Source of the DNA: Eubacterium pyruvativorans
Lineage (GTDB): Bacteria > Bacillota > Clostridia > Peptostreptococcales > Anaerovoracaceae
DNA: 64,000 nucleotides
Assembly: GCF_900102225.1 (NCBI RefSeq)
Contig: NZ_FNBF01000006.1
Location: 1-64,000 of the forward strand
Direction: 5' to 3'
In this document: piece after piece, positions 52,847 to 60,746 of the stretch
How positions within the stretch are numbered: position 1 is the first letter of the stretch
Layout: each line of letters starts with the position of its first letter
Notes under the pieces: generated by a model
Databases searched by the model: none
What the model was told of the DNA's origin: nothing
What the model saw: only the letters and a program-made list of their open reading frames with translations
Program-made: the position numbers and the translations under genes

Positions 52847-54499
52847 TTACTTCTTCTCCGGCTTCCAGGAGCTCTTCAGACCGACGATGCGGTTGAAGAC
52901 CTTCTCTGTATCTGTCGTCAGCTTCGTATCCGCAATGTAGTATCCGTGGCGGAAGAACTGGAACCGTTCTCCCGGCTTCGCCTCCCCCAGAGAAGGTTCC
53001 GCATAGCAGATCTCCTCGGAGATGGACGCCGGATTCACCGAGAATTCACCGTTCTCGTCCTGCAGCATCAGATTATCATAGTTTCTGACCCGGATCTTCA
53101 CCGCTGTCTTCGCATCCACGAAATGGATGGTACCCTTCACCTTGCGGCCGTCCGGGGAATCGCCCCCCCTGGTGGCCGGATCAATGGTGCAGCGCAGTTC
53201 CCGGATGGAGCCGTCCTCATTCTTCACCACCTCGTTGCAGGTCATGAAGTAGGCCCCCTTCACCCGCACTTCGTTGCCCGGGAACAGACGGAAGTACTTC
53301 TTCACCGGCACCTCCATGAAATCCGCACCATCGATGTAGATCTCATTGGAAAACGGGATCTGACGGGTTCCCATTTCCGGCACATTGCGGTTGTTTTCCA
53401 CTTCCACCATTTCCTGACGGTCCTGCGGGTAGTTCGTGATCACACACTTGATCGGATTCTCGATCACATTCCGGCTCTCCACCTTGTTCTGGAGGTCGCT
53501 GCGGACGCAGTGTTCCAGCATACCCTGATCCACCAGACTGTTGGATTTCGCCACGCCGATCTCACTGCAGAAATTCCGGATGGATTCCGGTGTGTAGCCT
53601 CTGCGGCGGATGCCGGAAATGGTCGGCATTCTCGGATCGTCCCATCCGTCCACCACGCCGTCTTCCACCAGTTTCCGCAGTTTCCGCTTGGATGTCATGG
53701 TATTCGTCACATTCAGACGGGCGAATTCAATCTGCTTCGGCGGGTTCGGCCAGAACCCCACTTCCTGCAGCACCCAGTTGTACAGCGGACGGTGATCTTC
53801 GAATTCCAGGGTGCAGATGGAATGGGTGATTCCTTCGATGGCATCCTCGATCGGATGGGCGAAATCATACATCGGGTAGATGCACCAGGCGTCCCCGGTA
53901 TTGTGGTGGGTAGAATGCTCGATCCGGTAGATGACCGGGTCCCTCATGTTGATGTTCGGGGAGGACATATCTATCTTCGCCCGGAGCACCTTCTCTCCGT
54001 TGCCGTACTTCCCGTCCTTCATCTCTTCGAACAGCTGCAGATTTTCTTCCACCGTCCGGCTGCGGAACGGACTCTCCACCCCCGGTTCTGTCAGCGTTCC
54101 TCTGGTCTCCCGGATCTGATCTGCACTCTGGTCATCCACGTAGGCCTTCCCCTTACGGATCAGCTCCAGCGCCGCCTCATACATCTGATCGAAGTAATCC
54201 GATGCCCAGCAGCGTTTCTCCCACTGGAATCCCAGCCACTTCACGTCTTCCTCGATGGCCTTCACATATTCCGGATCTTCCTTTACCGGATTCGTATCGT
54301 CATAACGGAGATTGCACTTACCGCCGTATTTCTGCGCAATGCTGAAGTTCAGGCAGATTGATTTCGCATGACCGATATGCAGATATCCGTTCGGCTCCGG
54401 CGGGAACCGGGTGTAAACCTTGCCCCCGTAAGTTCCTTTCGCATTGTCCTCGTCGATAATATTCTCGATGAAATTCGTAGAAGTATTCGTTTCACTCAT
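52847..54499 (-). CDS. glnS: Glutaminyl-tRNA synthetase
   Basis: Charges tRNA-Gln directly. The 550-residue protein has the class I HIGH motif in [17 protein letters not shown], the [14 protein letters not shown] active-site segment, the KMSKS equivalent TMTSKRKL, and the C-terminal double beta-barrel anticodon domain ([16 protein letters not shown]). The ATG at 54499 ([10 protein letters not shown]) has GGAG nine bases upstream; an upstream ATG at 54514 has none. Many Clostridia use the GatCAB route instead, so this gene may be an old transfer, but nothing in its composition stands out. Confidence 0.96.
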   Translation of the reverse strand: MSETNTSTNFIENIIDEDNAKGTYGGKVYTRFPPEPNGYLHIGHAKSICLNFSIAQKYGGKCNLRYDDTNPVKEDPEYVKAIEEDVKWLGFQWEKRCWASDYFDQMYEAALELIRKGKAYVDDQSADQIRETRGTLTEPGVESPFRSRTVEENLQLFEEMKDGKYGNGEKVLRAKIDMSSPNINMRDPVIYRIEHSTHHNTGDAWCIYPMYDFAHPIEDAIEGITHSICTLEFEDHRPLYNWVLQEVGFWPNPPKQIEFARLNVTNTMTSKRKLRKLVEDGVVDGWDDPRMPTISGIRRRGYTPESIRNFCSEIGVAKSNSLVDQGMLEHCVRSDLQNKVESRNVIENPIKCVITNYPQDRQEMVEVENNRNVPEMGTRQIPFSNEIYIDGADFMEVPVKKYFRLFPGNEVRVKGAYFMTCNEVVKNEDGSIRELRCTIDPATRGGDSPDGRKVKGTIHFVDAKTAVKIRVRNYDNLMLQDENGEFSVNPASISEEICYAEPSLGEAKPGERFQFFRHGYYIADTKLTTDTEKVFNRIVGLKSSWKPEKK

Positions 54500-54585
54500 T
54501 CTGCATTTCTCCATTCTGTAATACGTTTCTCTGACGCTCCGGCGCCTCCAGCGGCAGACAATCTGCTACGATAATAGATTGATTA

Positions 54586-54591
54586 TAGCAC
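54586..54591 (-). promoter_or_regulatory. Putative promoter of glnS
   Basis: An extended -10, TGC-TATAAT, lies on the minus strand near 54586-54591, about 90 bp upstream of the start; the -35 (TTCCGT-like) is weak. The leader can form a short CAATCT/AGATTG hairpin. No T-box motif is visible. Confidence 0.5.
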
Positions 54592-54666
54592 AAAAAATAA
54601 CCGGACGGAATACGGCGAAATTGTTTATCGCCCCCGCATTCCGGCAGCATTCTGCCCTCATTTCTG

Positions 54667-55926
54667 TCACCGGATCCGGCGAAGCAGACGCTCCCGGTCA
54701 TTCGGCACCCGGCCGCTGATCACATCCTCCAGCAGTCCGTCCAGAATCCGTCCCACTTCCGGTCCCCGGGGCACACCGGTGCGGAGGATGTCGCCGCCGT
54801 TCACCGCCAGCTGAGACCGGTTCCAGCAGGCGTCCTTCCGCTCCAGAATCCGTTCCACAGCCCGACACCCGTTCTCCCATTCATCGGCGGAAACCCGGTT
54901 GCTCTCTATACGATCGTCTATTTCCGATTGACTTTCCGACAGCAAGCTCCGGAGCCGGATGCCCCGGCACAGATCCTCCGGACCATGATCCCTAAGCAGC
55001 CGCATCCTCGCCGCATCATTTTCCAGAACCCCCCGGATCGCCGGATCTTCCGAAAGTTCTGCGGCCTTCTCTGCCGCCCGGATCAATTCGTTATCTGCCT
55101 TCAGTTCCTTCAGACCGTTCCTGACCCGGCCGGCCCCGGGACCGAAGAAAATCCCGCAGCGAAGGGGCAGGTCCCGGGGCGCCCGGCGGAGAAGGCCGAG
55201 CCGTTCCGGTTCTGCAATTTCCATGCCGAGACAGGAGCACATGCTGCCTCGATACTCCGTCAGAACCGCAGCAGCAGAATCCCCCATCAGAAGTTTAGTC
55301 AGTTCTATGAAGATCCGCTCCCGGGACGTTCCCCGGCACAGCGCTGCCATACTGCGGACGGCATCCGCTGTTTCTTCTTCAATCTGGAAACCCAGCACGG
55401 CGGCGAAACGAAGGGCCCGGATGATCCGGAGCGCATCCTCCCGGAACCGGTCCTCCGGTTTCCCCACCGCCCGGATCAGCTGCGCCGCCAGATCCGCCCG
55501 GCCGCCGAAAGGATCCACCAGCCGGCCCTTTCGGTCCACCGCCATGGCATTGACCGTGAAGTCCCGCCGGGCCAGATCCTCCCGGAGATCCCGGCTGAAC
55601 CATACCCGGTCCGGATGCCGTCCGTCGCTGTAAATTCCATCAATCCGGTACGTGGTGATTTCCAGGGATTCCCCGTCCATCAGCACCGTACAGGTGCCGT
55701 GCTTCATGCCGGTATCGATGGTGCGGTAACCGGCGAAAACCGCCCCGGTTTCCTCCGGCAGCGCCGCTGTACAGATATCCCAGTCATTCGGTGTTCTGCC
55801 CAGAATCGAATCCCGCACGCAGCCTCCTACGGCGAAGGCTTCGAACCCGGCGTCCTCCAGCATAGCGAGCGCCTGGCGGACGTATTCCGGCATATTCATT
55901 GCGATGTGATCCCGAAAAGGCACCAT
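54667..55926 (-). CDS. cca: CCA-adding tRNA nucleotidyltransferase / poly(A) polymerase family protein
   Basis: Adds or repairs the 3' CCA end of tRNAs. The 419-residue protein has the class II nucleotidyltransferase motifs AFAVGGCVRDSILGRTPNDWDIC (G-G-x-V-R-D and D-x-D), the RRDFTVNAMAVD strand, the DPFGGRADL segment and the EDALRIIRALRFAAVLGF motif. The ATG at 55926 (MVPFRDHIAMN) has GGGAGG upstream. The frame open to 56016 runs through the ferritin terminator hairpin and is not coding. A poly(A)-polymerase role cannot be excluded. Confidence 0.92.
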   Translation of the reverse strand: MVPFRDHIAMNMPEYVRQALAMLEDAGFEAFAVGGCVRDSILGRTPNDWDICTAALPEETGAVFAGYRTIDTGMKHGTCTVLMDGESLEITTYRIDGIYSDGRHPDRVWFSRDLREDLARRDFTVNAMAVDRKGRLVDPFGGRADLAAQLIRAVGKPEDRFREDALRIIRALRFAAVLGFQIEEETADAVRSMAALCRGTSRERIFIELTKLLMGDSAAAVLTEYRGSMCSCLGMEIAEPERLGLLRRAPRDLPLRCGIFFGPGAGRVRNGLKELKADNELIRAAEKAAELSEDPAIRGVLENDAARMRLLRDHGPEDLCRGIRLRSLLSESQSEIDDRIESNRVSADEWENGCRAVERILERKDACWNRSQLAVNGGDILRTGVPRGPEVGRILDGLLEDVISGRVPNDRERLLRRIR

Positions 55927-55957
55927 CCGATCCTCCCTGAAAAAAGATGTGAATAAC

Positions 55958-55998
55958 AGAAAACCCCGGAACCCGGCAGATATTGCCGGGTTCCGGGG
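55958..55998 (-). terminator. Intrinsic terminator of ferritin
   Basis: Perfect 15-bp stem CCCCGGAACCCGGCA (55964-55978) / TGCCGGGTTCCGGGG (55984-55998) with a five-base loop, followed by TTTTCTG on the minus strand. Confidence 0.92.
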
Positions 55999-56050
55999 TC
56001 CGCCCGGTTTCAGCATGACCCGTTGGTCATCCGGCCGGTCCCATGCACTT

Positions 56051-56560
56051 CTATACCGTCAGCGACGGCGCCGCATACACACGGGCACCCAGTTCCTGAT
56101 CCAGCAGGTACAGGCCCCGGGAGTCGTTTCCGAACATCTCCATCTTCTGAATGTTCGTTGTGGCGTTGTCCTCTTCCTCCACCTGTTCCTTCACGAACCA
56201 GTCCAGGAACTGCATGGTGGCGAAATCCTTCGCTTCGTATGCCGCCGCATAAATATCGTTGATCAGTCCCGTGACATACTGCTCATGGGCCAGACTCGCC
56301 TGCAGAACGCCCAGCGCACTCTCCAGCTTGACATCCGGCTTGGCGATCGGCTCCAGTTCCACATGCTCGCCCTTCTTCTGCAGATACTGCAGCAGGAGCA
56401 TCGCATGGTCACGCTCTTCCTGTGTCTGAACGGTGAACCAGTTTGCGAATCCCTTCAGACCCATTTCCTCATAATAGTTAGCGAAGTCCAGATACAGATA
56501 CGCAGAGTACAGCTCCTTGTTGATCTGGTCATTCATTAAATCTCTGACCTTCTTATCCAT
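56051..56560 (-). CDS. ftnA: Ferritin (FtnA type, non-haem)
   Basis: Iron-storage protein that oxidises and stores Fe(II) in a 24-mer shell. The 169-residue protein has the ferroxidase-site pattern NKELYSAYLYLDFANYYEE, TQEERDHAMLL, and later EEEDNATTNIQ, all expected for bacterial ferritin without the haem-binding Met of bacterioferritin. AGGAGG precedes the ATG. It is a monocistron with a good promoter and terminator. I see no Fur or PerR box in its promoter. Confidence 0.96.
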   Translation of the reverse strand: MDKKVRDLMNDQINKELYSAYLYLDFANYYEEMGLKGFANWFTVQTQEERDHAMLLLQYLQKKGEHVELEPIAKPDVKLESALGVLQASLAHEQYVTGLINDIYAAAYEAKDFATMQFLDWFVKEQVEEEDNATTNIQKMEMFGNDSRGLYLLDQELGARVYAAPSLTV

Positions 56561-56638
56561 AATGTCTATCCTCCTCTACATGAGTGGGGGCACATCGGAT
56601 GATCCCTTCCGGCAGTGCCCTCGAACTACTACGTCCCA

Positions 56639-56668
56639 AGTATACCACTTCAGCAGAAAAATATACAA
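56639..56668 (-). promoter_or_regulatory. sigma-A promoter of ferritin
   Basis: TTGTAT (56663-56668), 18 bp, TATACT (56639-56644) on the minus strand. Confidence 0.75.
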
Positions 56669-56696
56669 TTCATTTTCAGGAACAGAGATCAGAGCC

Positions 56697-57641
56697 CTAC
56701 CGGAATGTTCCGGTATATTTCTCCGCCATGTGATGAGGCTTCAGTGCCTCCTTCGCATGACGGAGATTTTCCAGTCCCATGTCTTCCTCCCGGTTGACAT
56801 AGACAATCTCTTCCGGCAGGGTGCGGCAGAACTCCCGGCAGATCACCTGATACAGACCCCGGTAGTTGACATCCGCTTTCTCGAAATGCTCCACCGCCGT
56901 GTCGCCGCTCAGCCGCTCCCCCATGGCGAAAGCTCTGAGATGGCCGTCCATGAAAACCGCCGCAGAATATACATCCGGATCCTCCAGATGATCTGCAAAT
57001 TCGGCGATGGCCCGCTTCTCCGCTTCCATACTGTGTCTCTGTTCTTCGGTGCGTTCATGATCCCCCTCCACTGCATCGCTCAGAGCGAACAGCTTCGGCA
57101 GCAGATCCTTCGTCACCGGACGGACTTCATATTCGTAGTTCTTCAGAAAAAAATTGAGATGGTTCTTTTTCTTGTGCAGCGCCCGGCCGCTCAGGGTGAT
57201 GAGTTTCTCCTTCTCGTAGACATATTCGTCATCATCCCGTTCGTGCTCGAAAATCATCTCTTCCGGGAACGCTTCCTCCAGCAGGTGAACCATATGCCCC
57301 GGAATGCTGGTGATTTCGAACGGAATCCCGTGGGTATCAAACCGGCGTTTCGCCTCCAGAACCGTGGCCCGGAGGCCGGCCGTATCATAGGTCCCGTTTT
57401 TTGTCAGCGGAATCGCAATGATCGCCGTGGGTTCCTCATGATCCTGGTCCAGGCTGGCCATACAGAGATAGTCCCCGATGACCTCCCAGCACAGGTCATA
57501 ATCCTTCCGCCAGATATAGCTGGACAGGAACGTATAGGTCGCCCCCTGGTAGTCGTATCCCCGGAAGAATGCTTTCAGTGTTGCAATGTCCTCCTCCGTG
57601 AGGTGGTCGAAACAGTGTTCGAAGATATCTGTACTATTCAT
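56697..57641 (-). CDS. DUF2156 family protein (GNAT-fold, lysyltransferase-like)
   Basis: Protein of the DUF2156 family, whose fold is two GNAT domains as in the C-terminal part of phosphatidylglycerol lysyltransferase. About 314 residues, soluble, with the family start pattern YDYQGATYTFLSSYIWRKDY, the middle LSGRALHKKKNHLNFFLKNY and the AFAMGERLSGDTAVEHFEKAD acyl-acceptor segment near the C-terminus. The ATG at 57641 has no Shine-Dalgarno; a TTG at 57671 with AAGGAG only three bases away is the alternative start. The substrate is unknown. Confidence 0.85.
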   Translation of the reverse strand: MNSTDIFEHCFDHLTEEDIATLKAFFRGYDYQGATYTFLSSYIWRKDYDLCWEVIGDYLCMASLDQDHEEPTAIIAIPLTKNGTYDTAGLRATVLEAKRRFDTHGIPFEITSIPGHMVHLLEEAFPEEMIFEHERDDDEYVYEKEKLITLSGRALHKKKNHLNFFLKNYEYEVRPVTKDLLPKLFALSDAVEGDHERTEEQRHSMEAEKRAIAEFADHLEDPDVYSAAVFMDGHLRAFAMGERLSGDTAVEHFEKADVNYRGLYQVICREFCRTLPEEIVYVNREEDMGLENLRHAKEALKPHHMAEKYTGTFR

Positions 57642-57708
57642 AACAACGCCGGGGTGCGGTGCCGCCGGCAAAAACTCCTTCTCTTCATCGCTCGTCTTCT
57701 GTTTGCCT

Positions 57709-58485
57709 CTATTCCGGATCCCGGTCTCCGGATACCCAGTCCCGGACGATATCGAAACTGCTGTAATCCGTGTAATCGTAGTGGATCGGTGTGACCGATG
57801 CCCAGCCGCTTCTGACCGCCGTCACATCCAGACCTTCCGGATCGTCTTCTTTCACCCGGTGGGGGCTTCCGCCCAGCCTGTAACTGCCGTCCGGCTGACG
57901 GCGGAAGGTATCGTTGTAATACCGATGGCCCAGCCGGGTCAGCCTGACGCCCTGCAGTTCTTCCCGGGGAATGTCAGGTGTATTGATATTCAGAATGGTG
58001 CCCGGAGGCAGCTTCGGCGCCTCCTCCAGTGCCCTAAGCGCCAGCTCGCAGGCCATGTCAAAATGTCGGATGTCATGGCTTCCGTTCATGCTCTCCACAG
58101 ACACCGCCACCGACGGCAGTCCGAAGAAGGCGCCCTCCATGGCGGCCCCCACGGTGCCGGAATAGTGGGTGTCGCAGCCGATATTGCCGCCCAGATTGAT
58201 GCCGGCATAGACCATATCGATGGGCATACCCGCTTCTTCTGCCAGCTGCAGTCCCAGTTTCACACAGTCCGCCGGACTTCCGGTGGTCTCAAAGGCTGAC
58301 GCCGCCCCCGGCATCCGGGCGGGCATCACCGAAACAGATTCCGTGATGCTCAGGGAGTGGCTCTTCCCGCTCCGCTGGCTGTCCGGCGCACAGACGAATA
58401 CATCCGCCGCTCCGGACAGAGCCTGCACCAGAGCCCGGATCCCCGCCGCCCGGATTCCGTCATCATTCGTTACCAGTATATTCAT
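57709..58485 (-). CDS. surE: 5'-nucleotidase SurE
   Basis: Metal-dependent nucleoside monophosphatase. The 258-residue protein starts with the diagnostic NILVTNDDGIRAAGI, and has SQRSGKSHSLSI, VYAGINLGGNIGCDTHYSGTVGAA and LNINTPDIP. It starts just after the sirtuin gene stop (one base between), so the two are probably co-transcribed. Confidence 0.96.
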   Translation of the reverse strand: MNILVTNDDGIRAAGIRALVQALSGAADVFVCAPDSQRSGKSHSLSITESVSVMPARMPGAASAFETTGSPADCVKLGLQLAEEAGMPIDMVYAGINLGGNIGCDTHYSGTVGAAMEGAFFGLPSVAVSVESMNGSHDIRHFDMACELALRALEEAPKLPPGTILNINTPDIPREELQGVRLTRLGHRYYNDTFRRQPDGSYRLGGSPHRVKEDDPEGLDVTAVRSGWASVTPIHYDYTDYSSFDIVRDWVSGDRDPE

Positions 58486-58486
58486 A

Positions 58487-59212
58487 TTACTCCATGCTCA
58501 TTACCTTGCCGATGGCGTCGTTGATCACCAGATCGGCCTTCGAATCGTACGGCGTCGCGGACTTGTTGATCAGCACCAGATGCTTCCCGTGGAAGTAGTT
58601 GATCAGACCCGCCGCCGGATACACCACCAGAGAGGTTCCGCCTACAATCATGCAGTCGGCCCGTTCGATGGCGTCCACCGCTGCGCCCAGAACCCGCTGG
58701 TCCAGCGCCTCTTCATAGAGAACCACATCCGGCTTGATCCGTCCCCCGCAGGTGCAGTACGGCACCCCGTCCTTACAGTGGGATTCATCCATGATGTAAT
58801 TCACATCGTAGAACTTATGACAGGACTCACAGTAATTCCGCAGCACACTGCCGTGTACCTCATATACCGTTCTGGATCCCGCCTTCTGATGAAGACCGTC
58901 AATGTTCTGGGTGATCACCGCCCGGAGTTTTCCCATCTCCTCCAGCTTCGCCAGCGCCCTGTGGGCTGCGTTCGGCCGGGCTTCCGGGTGAATCAGATTC
59001 TCCTTATAGTACTGATAGAACGCTTCCGGGTGATTCACATAGAACGTGTGGGACAGCATGGTCTCCGGAGAATGGCCGTATTTCTGTTTCGCATGATACA
59101 GCCCGGATTCCGATCGGAAGTCCGGCACACCACTCTCTGTAGAAACCCCGGCGCCGCCGAAAAACACAATGTTGCTGCTCTCGTCAATGATCTTCTTCAG
59201 TCGTTCGTCCAT
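58487..59212 (-). CDS. cobB: NAD-dependent protein deacylase (sirtuin)
   Basis: Removes acyl groups from lysines using NAD+. The 241-residue protein has the NAD motif GAGVSTESGVPDFRS, the catalytic His in TQNIDGLHQKAG, a structural zinc site (CESCHKFYD and CTCGGRIKP), and the NKSATPYDSKADLVI nucleotide-binding end. AGGAGG precedes the ATG at 59212. The bacterial class cannot be told with certainty. Confidence 0.94.
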   Translation of the reverse strand: MDERLKKIIDESSNIVFFGGAGVSTESGVPDFRSESGLYHAKQKYGHSPETMLSHTFYVNHPEAFYQYYKENLIHPEARPNAAHRALAKLEEMGKLRAVITQNIDGLHQKAGSRTVYEVHGSVLRNYCESCHKFYDVNYIMDESHCKDGVPYCTCGGRIKPDVVLYEEALDQRVLGAAVDAIERADCMIVGGTSLVVYPAAGLINYFHGKHLVLINKSATPYDSKADLVINDAIGKVMSME

Positions 59213-59240
59213 GATACACCTCCTGTCCGCCATGAACTAC

Positions 59241-59852
59241 TCATGCAAGATGGTACAGCACCATCCCGCCCTTTTCGTCATATCCGGTATCCCAGAATGT
59301 GTGGAAATCCACCCATTCGGAATCTCCGTAGGTGGCCGTGCGGATCCGGGCTTCCTTCTTCCCGTTCCGCTCCCCCTCTTCATATCCGTTCACAATGAAC
59401 CAGTGCCAGACATAATCCCGCATCGCCGGGTTCCGGTGAAACAACACCAGGGCCGGGATCACGTAACCGCCGTCAATCTGACGTTTCACTGCGTCGAAGG
59501 CTGCGGCTTCCGGCGTGCGGCCGGGCAGTTCCGTCATCGTGATCCGGTGTTCCCCCCGGTCCCGGAGATACTTTCCGTATCCGTCGATATAGATGTCCAG
59601 CCGGTTGATGCCGCTCCAGCGCGGGGACAGGTACGGTTTCATCACCTTGCTGAATTTCACATAATCTTTCCGCGTCAGGTTGTGCACATCCAGCGGGCTG
59701 ATCTCCGTTCCCTTGTACCGGTCGAAGCAGATGCTGCTGTCCATGGCCGTAGCCGCTCCGCAGCCTCCCAGCTTCATCATGGGATCCCGGAACCAGTCCT
59801 GATCTCCCCCGTATTCCCCGTCAATATAGAAATAGTTCAGTTCTTTCCTCAA
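59241..59852 (-). CDS. Hypothetical protein with cysteine-peptidase (C39-like) features
   Basis: I cannot name this 203-residue protein with confidence. Its pattern resembles papain-fold C39-like peptidases: a Cys in LGGCGAATAMD near residue 31, a His in YVWHWFIVNGYE near residue 150, and a later Asp/Asn-rich segment (GDSEWVDFHTFWDTGY) that could complete a triad. There is no signal peptide, so it would be cytosolic. The start is TTG at 59852 with GGAAG seven bases upstream. It lies 28 bp upstream of the sirtuin gene on the same strand. Confidence 0.65.
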   Translation of the reverse strand: MRKELNYFYIDGEYGGDQDWFRDPMMKLGGCGAATAMDSSICFDRYKGTEISPLDVHNLTRKDYVKFSKVMKPYLSPRWSGINRLDIYIDGYGKYLRDRGEHRITMTELPGRTPEAAAFDAVKRQIDGGYVIPALVLFHRNPAMRDYVWHWFIVNGYEEGERNGKKEARIRTATYGDSEWVDFHTFWDTGYDEKGGMVLYHLA

Positions 59853-59941
59853 TGAAAATCTTCCTCTCCGCCGCCATTATGCCGAAGACGGCTGATTCTT
59901 CTTCATACCCGTTTCTGCCGGAAATAACCGCACAAGCACAG

Positions 59942-59975
59942 AAAAACGCCGGGCTTCCCCGCAGGAAATCCCGGC
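59942..59975 (-). terminator. Intrinsic terminator of the ECF S-component gene
   Basis: GCCGGG (59948-59953) pairs with CCCGGC (59970-59975), with inner TTTCC/GGGAA-type pairing, followed by GTTTTTC on the minus strand. Confidence 0.82.
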
Positions 59976-60044
59976 ATATCTCGATTCTGCTTTCGTTTCG
60001 CTATCTTTTTCGTTCTGCTTTTCTGTCGTTTCGCTTCCCTTCCG

Positions 60045-60617
60045 TCAGGCATTCTGACGGCCCTTTCCCAGGAAGTACTTCCGAACCGGTGTCTTACAGA
60101 GGGCTCCGGCGATGATGACCGCCAGCGCACCGCCCACCACGAACTGTCCGATATTCCATGGAACACCGATCACTGCCGTGGCCCAGTTACCGTAGATGAA
60201 CCGCTCCGCCACCAGGTAGCCGGCCACCATTTCCATTCCGCCGACGAGCATGCCCAGCAGATCCACCCAGGTGATCCGGTATCCCTCATTGGTCACATGG
60301 CGGTCCGCTCCCACCTTTTCGATGAAAATTCCCATCAGGAATGCCATCAGAAACTTGATCACAAATGTCCACGGCATCCAGAAGGCATATCCGCCCAGCA
60401 GGTCGCCCAGTGCGGAGCCGATACCGGCTGCCAGAGCACCGTCCCGCTTGCCCAGCAGCATGACGGCCAGGAAAATCATCGCATCCCCCAGATGAACGTA
60501 TCCCTGGGTCATCGGCACCGGAATCTTGAACAGACTGGTTCCCACCAGGATCAGGCAGGCCATCAGGGCCGCCAGCACCAGTCGCATCACTTTCGTATCG
60601 GTCTTCACACGTTCCAT
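60045..60617 (-). CDS. ECF transporter S component, possibly for vitamin B6
   Basis: Membrane substrate-binding subunit of an ECF transporter. About 190 residues with six hydrophobic helices and the typical HLGDAMIFLAVMLLG and GIGSALGDLLGGY motifs (the region used to contact EcfT and to close over the vitamin). The ATG at 60617 has AGGAGG ten bases upstream. It is divergent from a MocR/PdxR-type regulator; in Firmicutes PdxR-type regulators often control pyridoxine uptake, so pyridoxal/pyridoxine is my best guess for the substrate (inference). The shared energising module is not in this window. Confidence 0.8.
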   Translation of the reverse strand: MERVKTDTKVMRLVLAALMACLILVGTSLFKIPVPMTQGYVHLGDAMIFLAVMLLGKRDGALAAGIGSALGDLLGGYAFWMPWTFVIKFLMAFLMGIFIEKVGADRHVTNEGYRITWVDLLGMLVGGMEMVAGYLVAERFIYGNWATAVIGVPWNIGQFVVGGALAVIIAGALCKTPVRKYFLGKGRQNA

Positions 60618-60674
60618 AATCAATACGCCTCCTTATGCGTGTTCTTGCCAATCCCTTTGTTGTGTCATATAATA

Positions 60675-60702
60675 GCATCATAATGTTATCTTTCAAATAC
60701 TC
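60675..60702 (-). promoter_or_regulatory. Putative promoter of the ECF S-component gene
   Basis: On the minus strand TTGAAA, 16 bp, TATTAT, in the A/T-rich gap between the two divergent genes. A regulator site is likely here but I cannot define it. Confidence 0.5.
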
Positions 60703-60746
60703 AATTATTTTCTTTTTCAGATATACAGTTAGGAGATACAGCGGAA

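Noticed and set aside
54500-54666. T-box leader before glnS
   Set aside because: No T-box core (AGGGTGGNACCGCG-type) and no specifier-stem pattern; only a short hairpin.
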